The notes beneath the pieces are model-generated. The model was given only the letters and a program-made list of their open reading frames with translations, made no database searches and was not told the DNA's origin. Both the position numbers and the translations under genes were made by a program. DNA of 38,052 bases, taken from Gemmatimonadaceae bacterium. Lineage in GTDB: Bacteria; Gemmatimonadota; Gemmatimonadetes; Gemmatimonadales; Gemmatimonadaceae. Below, in pieces: positions 1 through 8,416 of this stretch. Every line of letters begins with the position of its first letter. Within the stretch, counting starts at the first letter, position 1. The stretch is from assembly GCA_025453745.1 (NCBI GenBank), contig JALOPS010000013.1, forward strand, positions 1 through 38,052. The letters run 5' to 3'.

Positions 1-22
1 GCCCGCGGTGCGGATGGCGCCG

Positions 23-598
23 CTACTGGCGCGGTCGCGGCAGCGCGGTCGGTGGTATGAGCCCGTTGAGCCGCATGTAGTTCGCCACCTGGCTGTAGTG
101 ATCGGCGAGGTCGAGTGCGTGGCCGAGCACCATGTTCGCGCGCGTCGACGGGCGCGAGTTGCCGTTGAACGTGACGGTGATCGCATCGGCGAGCTTCGCG
201 TCATCGAGTTGCGCAAACGCGCCCGCGCAATACGCGAACGACGCCTTCATCTTGGCCACCAGCGTCTCCTTGGGCCACGTGGCCTTGACGGTGTCGGCCG
301 TGGCGGTTTCATCGGCCGGAATGGTGGGCTTGCTCGCGCCGAAGTTGCTGCAGAAGAAGTAGCTGTCGGTGGCCAGGTGCTGCGCAACGTAGCCCACGGT
401 CTGTTGCACGGGGGTGGGCTTGAAGCCGTACTTGCTCGATGGAATCGAGTCGAACGCGGCGGCGAGATTGCGATGCAGGGCCGTGATCCGGTTCTGGAAC
501 GCCGTCAGTACCGGGTTCACGGTGGGGGCGGGTGCGCTCTGTGCCGCGAGCGCGGCCGGGAGCACGAGCAGCAGCATCGCTGCGCGAATCGTGGACAT
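23..598 (-). CDS. Exported DinB/YfiT-like four-helix-bundle protein
   Basis: A 191-residue protein with an N-terminal signal peptide (residues 1-20, ending LAAQ). The body has the DinB pattern: H74 in a QHLATDSYF helix and H160 and H167 in a GHALDLADHYSQ helix, followed by the family-typical YMRLNGLIPP ending. The three histidines match the DinB metal-binding triad. The family includes bacillithiol or mycothiol-dependent transferases and many uncharacterised proteins, so the substrate is unknown. C83 and C124 could form a disulfide after export. An upstream in-frame extension to 811 exists, but the ATG at 598 is chosen because the signal peptide starts there. The gene lies downstream of, and in the same direction as, the Uma2-like gene, with a 246-base gap. 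The fold call is firm; a specific activity is not. Confidence 0.85.
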   Translation of the reverse strand: MSTIRAAMLLLVLPAALAAQSAPAPTVNPVLTAFQNRITALHRNLAAAFDSIPSSKYGFKPTPVQQTVGYVAQHLATDSYFFCSNFGASKPTIPADETATADTVKATWPKETLVAKMKASFAYCAGAFAQLDDAKLADAITVTFNGNSRPSTRANMVLGHALDLADHYSQVANYMRLNGLIPPTALPRPRQ

Positions 599-655
599 CG
601 AGACTCCTGACGCGAGGGAGGTCGTGGCGCGCGGTGTGCGTCGCCACAAGCGCCT

Positions 656-768
656 GAAGCGTACGCATGGTACGCTGCGCCTACCAGAGCGACCCGCCAG
701 GGCTGCCGGAGCCTGGTGCGGTGATGCGGGGCGGCGTGACGACCCCACGTCACGTGGGCGGCGTGACG
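656..768. promoter_or_regulatory. Cluster of inverted and direct repeats upstream of the DinB-like gene
   Basis: Three structures lie between the Uma2-like stop and the DinB-like start. There is a 7-base stem (658-664 with 670-676, loop GCATG). There is a 15-base palindrome at 744-758 (CCCACGT, C, ACGTGGG). There is also a direct repeat of GGGCGGCGTGACG at 729-741 and 756-768, flanking that palindrome with 27-base spacing. The layout resembles a regulator-binding region, but no regulator is identified and a terminator role for the upstream gene is also possible. Confidence 0.3.
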
Positions 769-844
769 TCCACAGCGCGCGCGCAACGCACTCGACGCCC
801 ACGGTGTTCACGTCCGGCGATCGCGCGGTGTCGCCGCGCGCCCC

Positions 845-1426
845 TCAGCGACCGATCGTGCCGGTGTCCGGGCCAAACACCTCATCGAACGCCACGAGCA
901 TGGACGGCATGCCCGGTGCTGGCGTCCATTCGAATGATTGTTGCTCGAGGACGGGGAAGTCCGAGCGCGCGGACCAGCGCTCGATGAAACGCGCGTCCAC
1001 GTCGACGGTCCACACCTCGCCGACTCCGTGCTGCAGGTACGTGGGCCGCTTGCGATGCCGATCGCGGGCGCGCGTGCTCGGACTCAATACCTCGATCACG
1101 AGCGCCGGCACCGGGAGCGCAGCCCAGTCCGCGCGCGAGTAGCGCTCGATGGGATAGAGCGCCGCGTCGGGCTCGAGCTGCGTGGTGCGGCCGATGGGCA
1201 CGGAGGCCGGCGCGCGCACGTCCCACCCGGTGGTCGCGCGGCACCAGACCTCGAGCAGATACACGAGATCCTTGGCGACTCGCTGATGCGGACTCGTGGC
1301 CAACGGCATCAACAGCAGCTCGCCATGGAGCAGCTCGTACCGCGGCCCATCGTCGGGGAACGACGCGAGATCCTCGACGGTCCAGATGCGATCGTCCTCG
1401 GTGGGCGCAACGCGTGGCATGGCCAT
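845..1426 (-). CDS. Uma2 family (DUF820) PD-(D/E)XK nuclease-fold protein
   Basis: A 193-residue protein with the Uma2 signature. It has YELLHGEL near residues 30-37, EPDAAL at 85-90 and IEVLSPST at 111-118. These are followed by RDRHRKRPTYLQHGVGEVWTVD, the charged stretch with the conserved Y, GV and W. D87 and E112 fit the PD-(D/E)XK metal-binding positions. Uma2 proteins occur in large families in cyanobacteria, Chloroflexi and Gemmatimonadota; their biological substrate is not established. Start codons are available at 1456, 1426 and 1420. The ATG at 1426 gives a protein of usual family length, but none has a clear ribosome binding site. No toxin or antitoxin partner is visible next to it. 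Confidence 0.85.
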   Translation of the reverse strand: MAMPRVAPTEDDRIWTVEDLASFPDDGPRYELLHGELLLMPLATSPHQRVAKDLVYLLEVWCRATTGWDVRAPASVPIGRTTQLEPDAALYPIERYSRADWAALPVPALVIEVLSPSTRARDRHRKRPTYLQHGVGEVWTVDVDARFIERWSARSDFPVLEQQSFEWTPAPGMPSMLVAFDEVFGPDTGTIGR

Positions 1427-1571
1427 ACGCTCGGCTCGGCGACAGGGAAAATGCAAGGGGGGAGCACGCCAGCCATGGTAGTGCCAGCAGCGCGATCGAG
1501 CGGTACCATTTTCGCGCGTGACAGAATCATGGGCGTTCGGAGCGTCCCGTCGCGTCGTCTTCCATCACATC

Positions 1572-3062
1572 ATGTCAGTCTCCATCGTGCCGCCGAGCAA
1601 GTTCCGAGTGTTCCTTCGTGCCACCGTGCGTGGAGTGGCGGTGGCGTGCGCCACCGTGATGGCTGCCGAGACGATTGGTGCGCAGACGAACGCCACCGCA
1701 CCGCCGATCCCACGCGAGTTCAGGGCCGCGTGGGTGGCCACGGTCGCGAACATCGACTGGCCGTCGCGCCCCGGCTTGTCCAGCGCAGCGCAGCAGGCCG
1801 AGCTGCTCGCGATCCTCGATCGCGCGGTGGCACTGCATCTCAACGCGATCGTCCTGCAGGTGCGCCCCGCAGCGGATGCGCTCTACGATTCGCCGTACGA
1901 GCCCTGGTCCGCGTATCTCACCGGTGTCGAGGGGCGCGCACCGGAACCGTACTACGATCCGCTGCACTTCGCCGTGCGCGCCGCGCACGAACGCGGACTC
2001 GAGCTGCACGCGTGGTTCAACCCGTACCGCGCACGCCATCCCACCGCCATCGGCGAGGCGGCGCGCACGCACATCGGCGTGCGTCACCCCGAGCTCGTCA
2101 GGCGATACGGGTCGTACGGGTGGATGGACCCCGGTGAGCCGCGCGTGCTCGCGCACTCGCTGCGCGTGATGCTCGACGTGGTGCGTCGCTACGATGTCGA
2201 CGGCATCCACATCGACGACTACTTCTACCCCTATCCGGAGCTCGGTCCCGATTCGCAGCCCGCGCCCTTTCCCGATTCGGCGAGCTATGCGCGCTATCGG
2301 CAGCGTGGTGGGCCGCTCGCGCGCGACGACTGGCGTCGACACAACGTCGATTCACTGATCCACGCGCTCTACACGCGGACCAAGGCACTCAAGCCGTGGG
2401 TGAAGGTGGGCATCAGCCCGTTCGGGATCTGGCGACCGGGGACGCCGGCGCAGATCCGCGGGTTCGATGCGTACGACAAGCTCTACGCCGATGCGCGACG
2501 CTGGTGGCGCGAAGGTTGGGTGGACTACCTGACGCCGCAGCTCTACTGGCCGATTGCCCAGACACCGCAGGCCTATGCGGTGCTGCTGCGCTGGTGGGCG
2601 GGCGAGAACGTGCGCGCGCGCCATCTGTGGGTCGGGCACAGCGCGGGACGCGCGGCATCGCCAGGGTGGCCCGACGGCGAACTGGCCGATAGCGGCACCA
2701 CGCGCACGACAGCCGCGCGCGCAATCGGTGATTCACTGCGGACGCGCGTGTATCGTGACGCGGCGCTGGTGCCGGCGTCGCCGTGGCTCGCCCGTGGCAC
2801 ACCTCCGGTGGCGCCGCGCGTGCAGGTTGTGCGGAATGTGGCGAGCGAGGATCGGGTGCTGCGCATTGCGCATACGCGTGCGACGACGGTGCGCTGGTGG
2901 GGCGTGCGCCTCGAGCACGAGGGCACGTGGACCCATCGCGTGCTTCCTGCCACGCAGCGCTCGCTCATCGTTGCCGCGCGTGGCGCATCGATGCCGACGC
3001 GGATCCTCGTGACGGCGGTTGATCGGTACGGTCGGGAAAGTCGCGCGGCCGTCGTGCGATAA
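1572..3062 (+). CDS. Secreted GH10-like glycoside hydrolase (YngK / DUF187 type)
   Basis: A 496-residue secreted protein with a signal peptide at about 1-37 (cut after GAQ). The catalytic domain starts with the family's typical FRAAWVATVANIDWPSRPG (residues 50-68). It continues with LNAIVLQVRPAADALY, HAWFNPYRA and the core VDGIHIDDYFYPYP near residue 210, and ends with a DYLTPQLYWP strand. This is the glycosyl-hydrolase-like 10 family, which acts on cell-wall or other polysaccharides outside the cytoplasm; the substrate cannot be read from sequence. Residues from about 415 onward look like a fibronectin-III-like beta domain. A GTG 54 bases upstream (1518) could also start the frame, but the ATG at 1572 begins a proper signal peptide. 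It is a single gene with no obvious operon partners. Confidence 0.88.
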   Translation: MSVSIVPPSKFRVFLRATVRGVAVACATVMAAETIGAQTNATAPPIPREFRAAWVATVANIDWPSRPGLSSAAQQAELLAILDRAVALHLNAIVLQVRPAADALYDSPYEPWSAYLTGVEGRAPEPYYDPLHFAVRAAHERGLELHAWFNPYRARHPTAIGEAARTHIGVRHPELVRRYGSYGWMDPGEPRVLAHSLRVMLDVVRRYDVDGIHIDDYFYPYPELGPDSQPAPFPDSASYARYRQRGGPLARDDWRRHNVDSLIHALYTRTKALKPWVKVGISPFGIWRPGTPAQIRGFDAYDKLYADARRWWREGWVDYLTPQLYWPIAQTPQAYAVLLRWWAGENVRARHLWVGHSAGRAASPGWPDGELADSGTTRTTAARAIGDSLRTRVYRDAALVPASPWLARGTPPVAPRVQVVRNVASEDRVLRIAHTRATTVRWWGVRLEHEGTWTHRVLPATQRSLIVAARGASMPTRILVTAVDRYGRESRAAVVR

Positions 3063-3211
3063 TCCGCGCCCACTCTGCCTGTCACGGCGGAGGCGGCGCA
3101 CCCATGGGCTGCGACTGCCGCGCCGCCGGATGGGCGCGGCAACGAAGCGCGCCACGCCCACCCGAGGGACGTCACGTCGTCATGTCGTCCCGACGGTGTA
3201 CCGTTTCGTCA

Positions 3212-3958
3212 TCACCGCGCGCGACGGCGACGCGCGATGACCACCACCGCCGCCAACCCCGCCGCCAGCAGTGCGACCGTGTCGGGCTCGGGAATCACGA
3301 CGGTCGGCGCCGCGAGCCACGTCGCCACATTCTGGCCAAACTGCGCGTTGCTCGTGTTCGCCCACTGCGCGTTGGAGAACATGTTGTAGTCGAACGCGCT
3401 GACGACACTGTTCGAGGCGCCGCGAAGCTGCACGACATTCTGGTTGAAGAGCTGTGTCCCGCCGGTCGCGGAGCCCGCGCCAACGGTGGTCACGCTGGTG
3501 ACCCCCGCCGTGAGCGCGTTGGCGACGATTGGTGTCATTGGCGGTGAGCCCGTGAGATTGGGACCGGCCGCGCCACCGACGACCGAGAGGAACGAGCCGT
3601 TCCACGGTGCCCAGCTGTCGTTCTCCCCGAGGAAGAACACGCGCCGCCCGCTCGCGATGTACTGCGTCAGGGTGGCCTGCTCGGCGGCGGTCATCGCGCC
3701 GTTGGACAGCGCGCCCAGATCGAGATAGAGCGCCGTCGAGGTCGACAGCGCCGCGAGCGACGAGATGTCAGCCACGGCAAAGATGTTGGCCGCACCGCCG
3801 AATGCCGACGTGATCGCGTTCTGCATGTTCGAGAAGCCGCCGGCGCCCCAGGTCAGCCCGGTTCCTGCCGCGCGCCGTGCAAGCCGCTGGGCGCTTGCTG
3901 GCTCGAGTGCTGTCAGTGCCAGGAGTGTGAGTACTCCGAACCGTCGTGCGACGTGCAT
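3212..3958 (-). CDS. PEP-CTERM anchored exported protein
   Basis: A 248-residue protein with a signal peptide (about 1-24, ending ASAQ). The C-terminal sorting tail holds IPEP at 222-225, a hydrophobic stretch of about 18 residues, and a final RRRRAR basic cluster. This is the tripartite PEP-CTERM signal handled by exosortase; the usual V-P-E-P reads I-P-E-P here. The core (about 60-200) has alternating strands and helices around LYLDLGAL, EQATLTQYIASGRRVFFLGEND and SFLSVVGG, which suggests a flavodoxin-like or glutamine-amidotransferase-like fold. That part is my reading, with no catalytic residues identified. The start at 3958 has GGGGGA a few bases upstream. No exosortase is present in the window. 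The gene is divergent from the TonB receptor. Confidence 0.8.
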   Translation of the reverse strand: MHVARRFGVLTLLALTALEPASAQRLARRAAGTGLTWGAGGFSNMQNAITSAFGGAANIFAVADISSLAALSTSTALYLDLGALSNGAMTAAEQATLTQYIASGRRVFFLGENDSWAPWNGSFLSVVGGAAGPNLTGSPPMTPIVANALTAGVTSVTTVGAGSATGGTQLFNQNVVQLRGASNSVVSAFDYNMFSNAQWANTSNAQFGQNVATWLAAPTVVIPEPDTVALLAAGLAAVVVIARRRRAR

Positions 3959-4003
3959 GGTGTCCCCCGAAATGGTGATGAGTGGACGCCCGCGCGCGCC
4001 AAG

Positions 4004-4039
4004 GCCCGCCGACATGGCGGGCGCCCCAACACGGTGTTG
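4004..4039. promoter_or_regulatory. Two adjacent perfect inverted repeats in the divergent PEP-CTERM/TonB gap
   Basis: The 156-base divergent region holds a 7-base stem (GCCCGCC at 4004-4010 with GGCGGGC at 4016-4022, 5-base loop). It is followed after four bases by a 13-base palindrome at 4027-4039 (arms CAACAC and GTGTTG around one G). Position between divergent starts suits an operator or mRNA leader structure. No regulator can be named. Confidence 0.3.
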
Positions 4040-4114
4040 CCGATGGAGTGTGGGGGTGCGAACGGGCGAACCGTCCATCAGCATGAAGCCGTTCGGACTC
4101 CCCCGCCAGCAATC

Positions 4115-6691
4115 GTGCGCCAGCTCACACTTGCGGTACTCCTCACGCTCCCGTGTGCCACACTCGCCGCCCAAGGCCAGCGTGGCGAGCCCGCCACGGC
4201 TCGCTATGTCCGCGTCGAGCAGGCCGTCTGGCCGCGCCTCGACTCGATCCGCGTCCGCGAGGCACGTGGCTCACGGGCCGATCTGATCGAGCAGATCGTG
4301 CGCGCGATCGGGGGGACCGTCGCGATGGATGCCGCGCTGCCGGCACTGGCCGATACCGTCTCGCTCGCGCGCGACCGGTCCGCGCGCGCCGCGCTGCTCG
4401 CCGTCGTCGACGGGGCGCCGCTCGTCGTGCTCGTGGATCCCGCGCTGGCGACCGTGGTGGTGCGCGCCGCCACGCGCGGCGTACGACGCGTGCGCGTGCT
4501 CGACGAACGCACGCAGTTGCCGATCGTGGGTGTCGAGGTGGTCGCGACGCGCGTTGCGCGTGCCGCACGCACCGATCGGCTGGGGTGGGCGTCGCTGGGT
4601 GACCTCGGTGCGAGCGAGGCCCGCGTGCTGGTGCGGGCGATCGGCTACGCGTCGGTCACGGTGACCGTATCGCCGGACTCGGGCCGCGTGGTGTCGCTCG
4701 TGCCGGCGCCGGCCACGCTGTCGCAGGTGGTGATCACGCCCGGCAGTCGGCGGGCGCTCGAGTCGGCAATCGTCGTGCCGCAGGCCGTGACACGCGAGCA
4801 GACCGTGGCGCGACCGCAGCTCGGCGAAGATCTGCTGCGCGCGCTCAATCGTCTGCCCGGGGTGGGGGCCAACGACTACAGTTCGCGCTTCAATGTGCGC
4901 GGCGCGCGCGCCGAGGAAGTGCTGGTGCTGCTCGACGGCATGCAGTTGCGCGAGCCCTACCATCTGAAAGACCTCGACGGTGCGCTCTCCATTCTGGACC
5001 TGCACGCCACCGGTGGTGTCGAGCTGGTGCCGGGCAACGCGACCAGCGAATACGGCGATCGCCTCACCGGTGTCATGAGCATCACGCCGCGAGAACCGGC
5101 GCCCGGCGAGACGCTGCGATCGGCGGGGTTGAGTCTCTCCTGGCTGCGCGCCCTGGCCGGGTCGAGCACGTCGGACGGGCGCGCCTCGTGGCTCGTCAGC
5201 GCACGGCGCGGCTATCTCGATCTGCTCTTTGCCATCACCAACGCCGACGCCACGTTCAACGCGGTGTACGCCGACGCCTTTGCCCGCGGCGTGTATCGAC
5301 CGACCACGCGCGATGAGCTCTCCCTCACGATGCTTGGCGCCACCGATCGCCTCACCAACGCGGCCGAACAGGAAACCCCGCCCTTTGCCTCGCGCTACGG
5401 GAGCGCGTACGGCTGGATGAGCTGGCGCCACGCGGGCTCGCGCCTCACCGGACAGACGGTGCTCGGACAGTCGCGCGTCACGCGCGACCGCGGGGCCACC
5501 GGTGGCGTGGGCGCACTGGCGGCGTCGCGATTGGACGACGAACGCGCGTTGGACGGTACGCATCTGCGCTCGTCGTGGACCATCCAGGTGGCACCGCATC
5601 TCGCGGTGCGGGCGGGCACGGAGGTGCAGTGGTTGGGCGCCCGCTATCGCTACGATCGCGTGCGGCAGACGTCGCTGACGATCTTTGGACTGGAGCGGCG
5701 CGCCGACACGCTGCGCGCACGCATCGACACTGCGGGGCACTGGACCGGGGTGTGGATTGCCCCACGTGTGCAGCTCGGCCCAGTGGTCGCCGAGGTGGGC
5801 ATGCGTCGTGATGCGTGGAGCTGGACGGGACCCGCCGTGTGGCAGCCGCGCGCCAATCTGGCGTGGCAGGTCGATCGGGCAACCACCGTGCGCGCTGCTG
5901 CTGGCGACTACGCGCAGGCACCTGGGCTCGACCTTCTGCCGGTCGAGCGCGGTGTGACGCACTGGTTTGCGCCGGAGCGTGCACGACATCTCGGGCTCGG
6001 TGTCGATCGGCAATTCGGGTCGGCGGTGAGCGTGCGGGTGGACGCGTATGCACGCCAGTTGACACAGGTATCGCCGAGGTTCGTCGATCTCGGCGGCGAC
6101 TTCGATCTCGTGCGCGATCTGCGCTTCACCAATCGTCAGGTCGACGCTGAGCGCGGCCGGGCGCGCGGCGTGGAGTTCTCGGTGGCGCGCGCCGGCACAC
6201 ATCGCGTCGATTGGACGGCGTGGTACGCGCGCTCGGAGATCGCCGATCGCATCGACGGAGGGTGGGTCCCGCGCGGCATCGATCAACCACACGCGGGCGC
6301 GATCGACGTGGGGTGGCGGTCGGCCGATCGCCGGTGGCGCGTGAGTGCGGCGCTGACCGTGCGCACGGGCTGGCCGATTACCGATGTCGGCGTGCGCGTC
6401 GACAGTGCGCGCGTGAACGGCGAGTTGCGCGTGGCTGCCACGCCGGTCTTCGGGGCGTACAACGGCACGCGCCTGCCCACGTACGTGCGCCTCGACGGCC
6501 GGGTGCTGCGAGAGTACCAGACGCGCCACGGGCACTGGACCGTATTCGCCGACATCTTCAACGCGCTCAATCGCCGGAATCCGCTCGCGTACGATGCACA
6601 GGTCCGTTCGGCGCGACCGCTGGTCTGGCAGCGCGTCACGACGGGCTATGTGCCGCGCTTGCCGTCGCTGGGGGTGACATGGGAGCGCTAG
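4115..6691 (+). CDS. TonB-dependent receptor with N-terminal STN signalling domain
   Basis: An outer-membrane receptor of 858 residues. From the GTG at 4115 the protein starts VRQLTLAVLLTLPCATLAAQ, a signal peptide. Next come an STN-like domain (about 45-115: two repeats of strand-helix around LIEQIVRAIGGTVAMD and LLAVVDGAPLVVLVD) and a carboxypeptidase-regulatory-like beta domain (VRRVRVLDERTQLPIVGVEV). The plug follows (LGEDLLRALNRLPGV, FNVRGARAEEVLVLLDGM), then a long beta-barrel ending in FNALNRRNP and a terminal GVTWER strand. STN domains signal to FecR-type anti-sigma factors, and the next two genes are exactly such a sigma/FecR pair. An upstream ATG at 4043 would add 24 residues before the signal peptide, so the start is uncertain. 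The ligand is unknown; a siderophore or other chelate is typical. Confidence 0.85.
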   Translation: MRQLTLAVLLTLPCATLAAQGQRGEPATARYVRVEQAVWPRLDSIRVREARGSRADLIEQIVRAIGGTVAMDAALPALADTVSLARDRSARAALLAVVDGAPLVVLVDPALATVVVRAATRGVRRVRVLDERTQLPIVGVEVVATRVARAARTDRLGWASLGDLGASEARVLVRAIGYASVTVTVSPDSGRVVSLVPAPATLSQVVITPGSRRALESAIVVPQAVTREQTVARPQLGEDLLRALNRLPGVGANDYSSRFNVRGARAEEVLVLLDGMQLREPYHLKDLDGALSILDLHATGGVELVPGNATSEYGDRLTGVMSITPREPAPGETLRSAGLSLSWLRALAGSSTSDGRASWLVSARRGYLDLLFAITNADATFNAVYADAFARGVYRPTTRDELSLTMLGATDRLTNAAEQETPPFASRYGSAYGWMSWRHAGSRLTGQTVLGQSRVTRDRGATGGVGALAASRLDDERALDGTHLRSSWTIQVAPHLAVRAGTEVQWLGARYRYDRVRQTSLTIFGLERRADTLRARIDTAGHWTGVWIAPRVQLGPVVAEVGMRRDAWSWTGPAVWQPRANLAWQVDRATTVRAAAGDYAQAPGLDLLPVERGVTHWFAPERARHLGLGVDRQFGSAVSVRVDAYARQLTQVSPRFVDLGGDFDLVRDLRFTNRQVDAERGRARGVEFSVARAGTHRVDWTAWYARSEIADRIDGGWVPRGIDQPHAGAIDVGWRSADRRWRVSAALTVRTGWPITDVGVRVDSARVNGELRVAATPVFGAYNGTRLPTYVRLDGRVLREYQTRHGHWTVFADIFNALNRRNPLAYDAQVRSARPLVWQRVTTGYVPRLPSLGVTWER

Positions 6692-7320
6692 TCGCCGAGT
6701 GGATACCGTGGCCGATGGTGCAGTGGTTCACTGTCCACGCGCGCACGGCGCAGGGTCCGGAGGAGGAAGCGCCACGCGGCGCCGCCGGCTCGGAGTCCCC
6801 CCGCTGGCGCGCGCTGCGAGACGGCGACGAGGACGCTTTCGCCGAGCTCTTTCGCACGCACTACGCGGCGTTGTGCACGGTGGCGGATCGACTGCTGCGC
6901 GTGCCTGCCGAGGCGGAGGAGGTGGTGCAGGATGTGTTCCTGCGCCTGTGGGAGCGTCGTGAGAGTTTGGAGGCGGTCGCGGATGAAGGCGCGTATCTGC
7001 GCACCGCCGTGCGACGTCGCGTGATCGACCGGGTGCGTCGCTCGCAGACGGAGGCCACCGTGATTGCGCACATCGCGCACGAGCCGGTGCTGTCCGATAT
7101 CCCCGACGATGACGCGGCACGGCTGCTCGGGGCGGTACGCGCCGCGTTCGTGCACTTGACCCCACGCTGTCGTGCGGCGATGACGCTGCGCTGGTTCGAA
7201 CGCCGCTCGCACGCGGAGATCGCCGCACTGCTCGAGATCTCGCCGAAGGGTGTGGAGCGACTCATCACGCGCGGGCTCGCCACGCTACGGCGCGTGCTGC
7301 CCGCCGAGGAGGACTCATGA
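6679..7320 (+). CDS. ECF RNA polymerase sigma factor (FecI-like)
   Basis: A 213-residue extracytoplasmic-function sigma factor. Region 2 starts near residue 45 (RDGDEDAFAELFRTHYAAL) and includes the helix EEVVQDVFLRLWERRESL and the DNA-melting part YLRTAVRRRVIDRVRR. Region 4 follows (about 150-205: LTPRCRAAMTLRWFERRSHAEIAALLEISPKGVERLITRGLATLR), a clear helix-turn-helix. The ATG at 6679 overlaps the receptor gene by 13 bases and has GGGGGTG upstream; the end overlaps the FecR gene by 4 bases (ATGA). Translational coupling across receptor, sigma and anti-sigma is therefore likely. It probably directs transcription of this operon or of other receptor genes when the receptor binds ligand. This role is inferred from the FecI/FecR/FecA paradigm. 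Confidence 0.92.
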   Translation: MGALVAEWIPWPMVQWFTVHARTAQGPEEEAPRGAAGSESPRWRALRDGDEDAFAELFRTHYAALCTVADRLLRVPAEAEEVVQDVFLRLWERRESLEAVADEGAYLRTAVRRRVIDRVRRSQTEATVIAHIAHEPVLSDIPDDDAARLLGAVRAAFVHLTPRCRAAMTLRWFERRSHAEIAALLEISPKGVERLITRGLATLRRVLPAEEDS

Positions 7321-8300
7321 CGGATCGCCCGATCGAGTTGCCGCCGGCGGTGGCGGATGCCGTGGACCGATGGCTCGCCATGGACGCGCGTGCGGACGAC
7401 CAGGCGGTGCTCGCTGCGTGGACACACGGGCACGCGGAACGATCGGCGTGGCTTGCGGCGCTCCGCACGACGGTCGATGTCGACGCCCCGCCGTCGACGT
7501 GGAACGTGGAGGCCGCGTGGCAGCGGGTCGAGGCAGCGCGTGCGACATCGGACGGCGGCACGCGCGCACGCGTGACGTGGTTCGCGCGCCGCTCGTGGCC
7601 GGTGGCTGTGGCGGCCTCGGTCGTAGTGATCGTGACGGTGTGGTCACTGCTGCGCGACCGATCGCCGGCCACGCCGGTACTCGCGCTCGATACGGCCGTG
7701 GGCGCCACTCGCCACGAGCGGCTCACCGATGGCACCAGCGTGGTGATGGGACCGGCGTCGTCGCTGTCGTATGTCGCCGCCGACGATCGACGCGATGTCG
7801 AACTGGTCGGACACGCCACGTTCGACGTTGCGCGCGACGCCGCACGACCATTCACGGTGCGCGCGCCTTTCGGCAGCGTGACCGTGGTCGGTACCGCGTT
7901 CGACGTGCATGCCTATCGCGACGACGCGGTGGCCACCGTCGCCGTCACGCATGGTGTGGTGGTCGTGCGCTCGGTGGCGCGACGCGAGGTGCACAGACTT
8001 TCGGCCGGCGACGTCGCCTCGATTCGCGCGGACTCTGTGCTCGTGCGGCGTGGGAGCGATGCAACGGCGGCCACCGCGTGGCGCGATGGGGAGCTCGCCT
8101 TTCGCGATGTGCCGCTCGCCGTGGTGTTGCGTGAGCTCTCGCGCTGGGGGCGTCCGTTGGCTGCTGCGCCGTCGTTGGCTGCGCGTCGCGTGACCGTGAC
8201 GGTCCGCGTGTCGACGCTGCGCGCGGCACCGGCGCAGCTTGCCGTGGCGCTCGGGGCCGTGGTGCGCGGCGATTCGATCGTGCCGCTCCCTGCGCGGTGA
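7317..8300 (+). CDS. FecR-like transmembrane anti-sigma factor
   Basis: A 327-residue protein starting within the ATGA overlap with the sigma gene. The N-terminal cytoplasmic part (1-60) has the DUF4880-like helical pattern (AVDRWLAMDARADDQAVLAAWTHGH), the sigma-binding region. One membrane helix lies at about 93-112. The periplasmic FecR domain follows (about 125-215: LTDGTSVVMGPASSLSY, GHATFDVARDAARPFTVRAPFGSVTVVGTAFDVHAY). The C-terminal stretch (about 260-327: FRDVPLAVVLRELSRWG and APAQLAVALGAV) looks like an STN-type fold, so both receptor and anti-sigma carry such domains. It should hold the sigma factor inactive until the receptor signals. This assignment is strong; the exact signal is not known. 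Confidence 0.9.
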   Translation: MTDRPIELPPAVADAVDRWLAMDARADDQAVLAAWTHGHAERSAWLAALRTTVDVDAPPSTWNVEAAWQRVEAARATSDGGTRARVTWFARRSWPVAVAASVVVIVTVWSLLRDRSPATPVLALDTAVGATRHERLTDGTSVVMGPASSLSYVAADDRRDVELVGHATFDVARDAARPFTVRAPFGSVTVVGTAFDVHAYRDDAVATVAVTHGVVVVRSVARREVHRLSAGDVASIRADSVLVRRGSDATAATAWRDGELAFRDVPLAVVLRELSRWGRPLAAAPSLAARRVTVTVRVSTLRAAPAQLAVALGAVVRGDSIVPLPAR

Positions 8301-8306
8301 ATCGGC

Positions 8307-8328
8307 GCACCACGCGATCGCATGGTGC
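8307..8328 (+). terminator. Near-perfect hairpin just after the fecR-like gene
   Basis: Six bases after the FecR stop, GCACCA (8307-8312) pairs with TGGTGC (8323-8328). The interior pairs further as GCG/CGC around AT, with a single mismatch. No T-run follows, so Rho-independent activity is only a possibility. Confidence 0.35.
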
Positions 8329-8416
8329 ATCCCGGGTACGCCCGACGACCGCTGCGCTCGTGGCTCGGGCGTCCCGGCTGACGCGAGGGCGGCGCGTCGG
8401 CTAGCATTGCCGCGTC

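Noticed and set aside
845-1426. Toxin-antitoxin or defence role for the Uma2 protein
   Set aside because: No partner gene on either side; the neighbours are an exported DinB-like protein and a secreted hydrolase.
4271-6535. Minus-strand open frame of 754 codons opposite the TonB receptor
   Set aside because: Same GC-driven artefact; composition rich in H, R, A with no recognisable fold.
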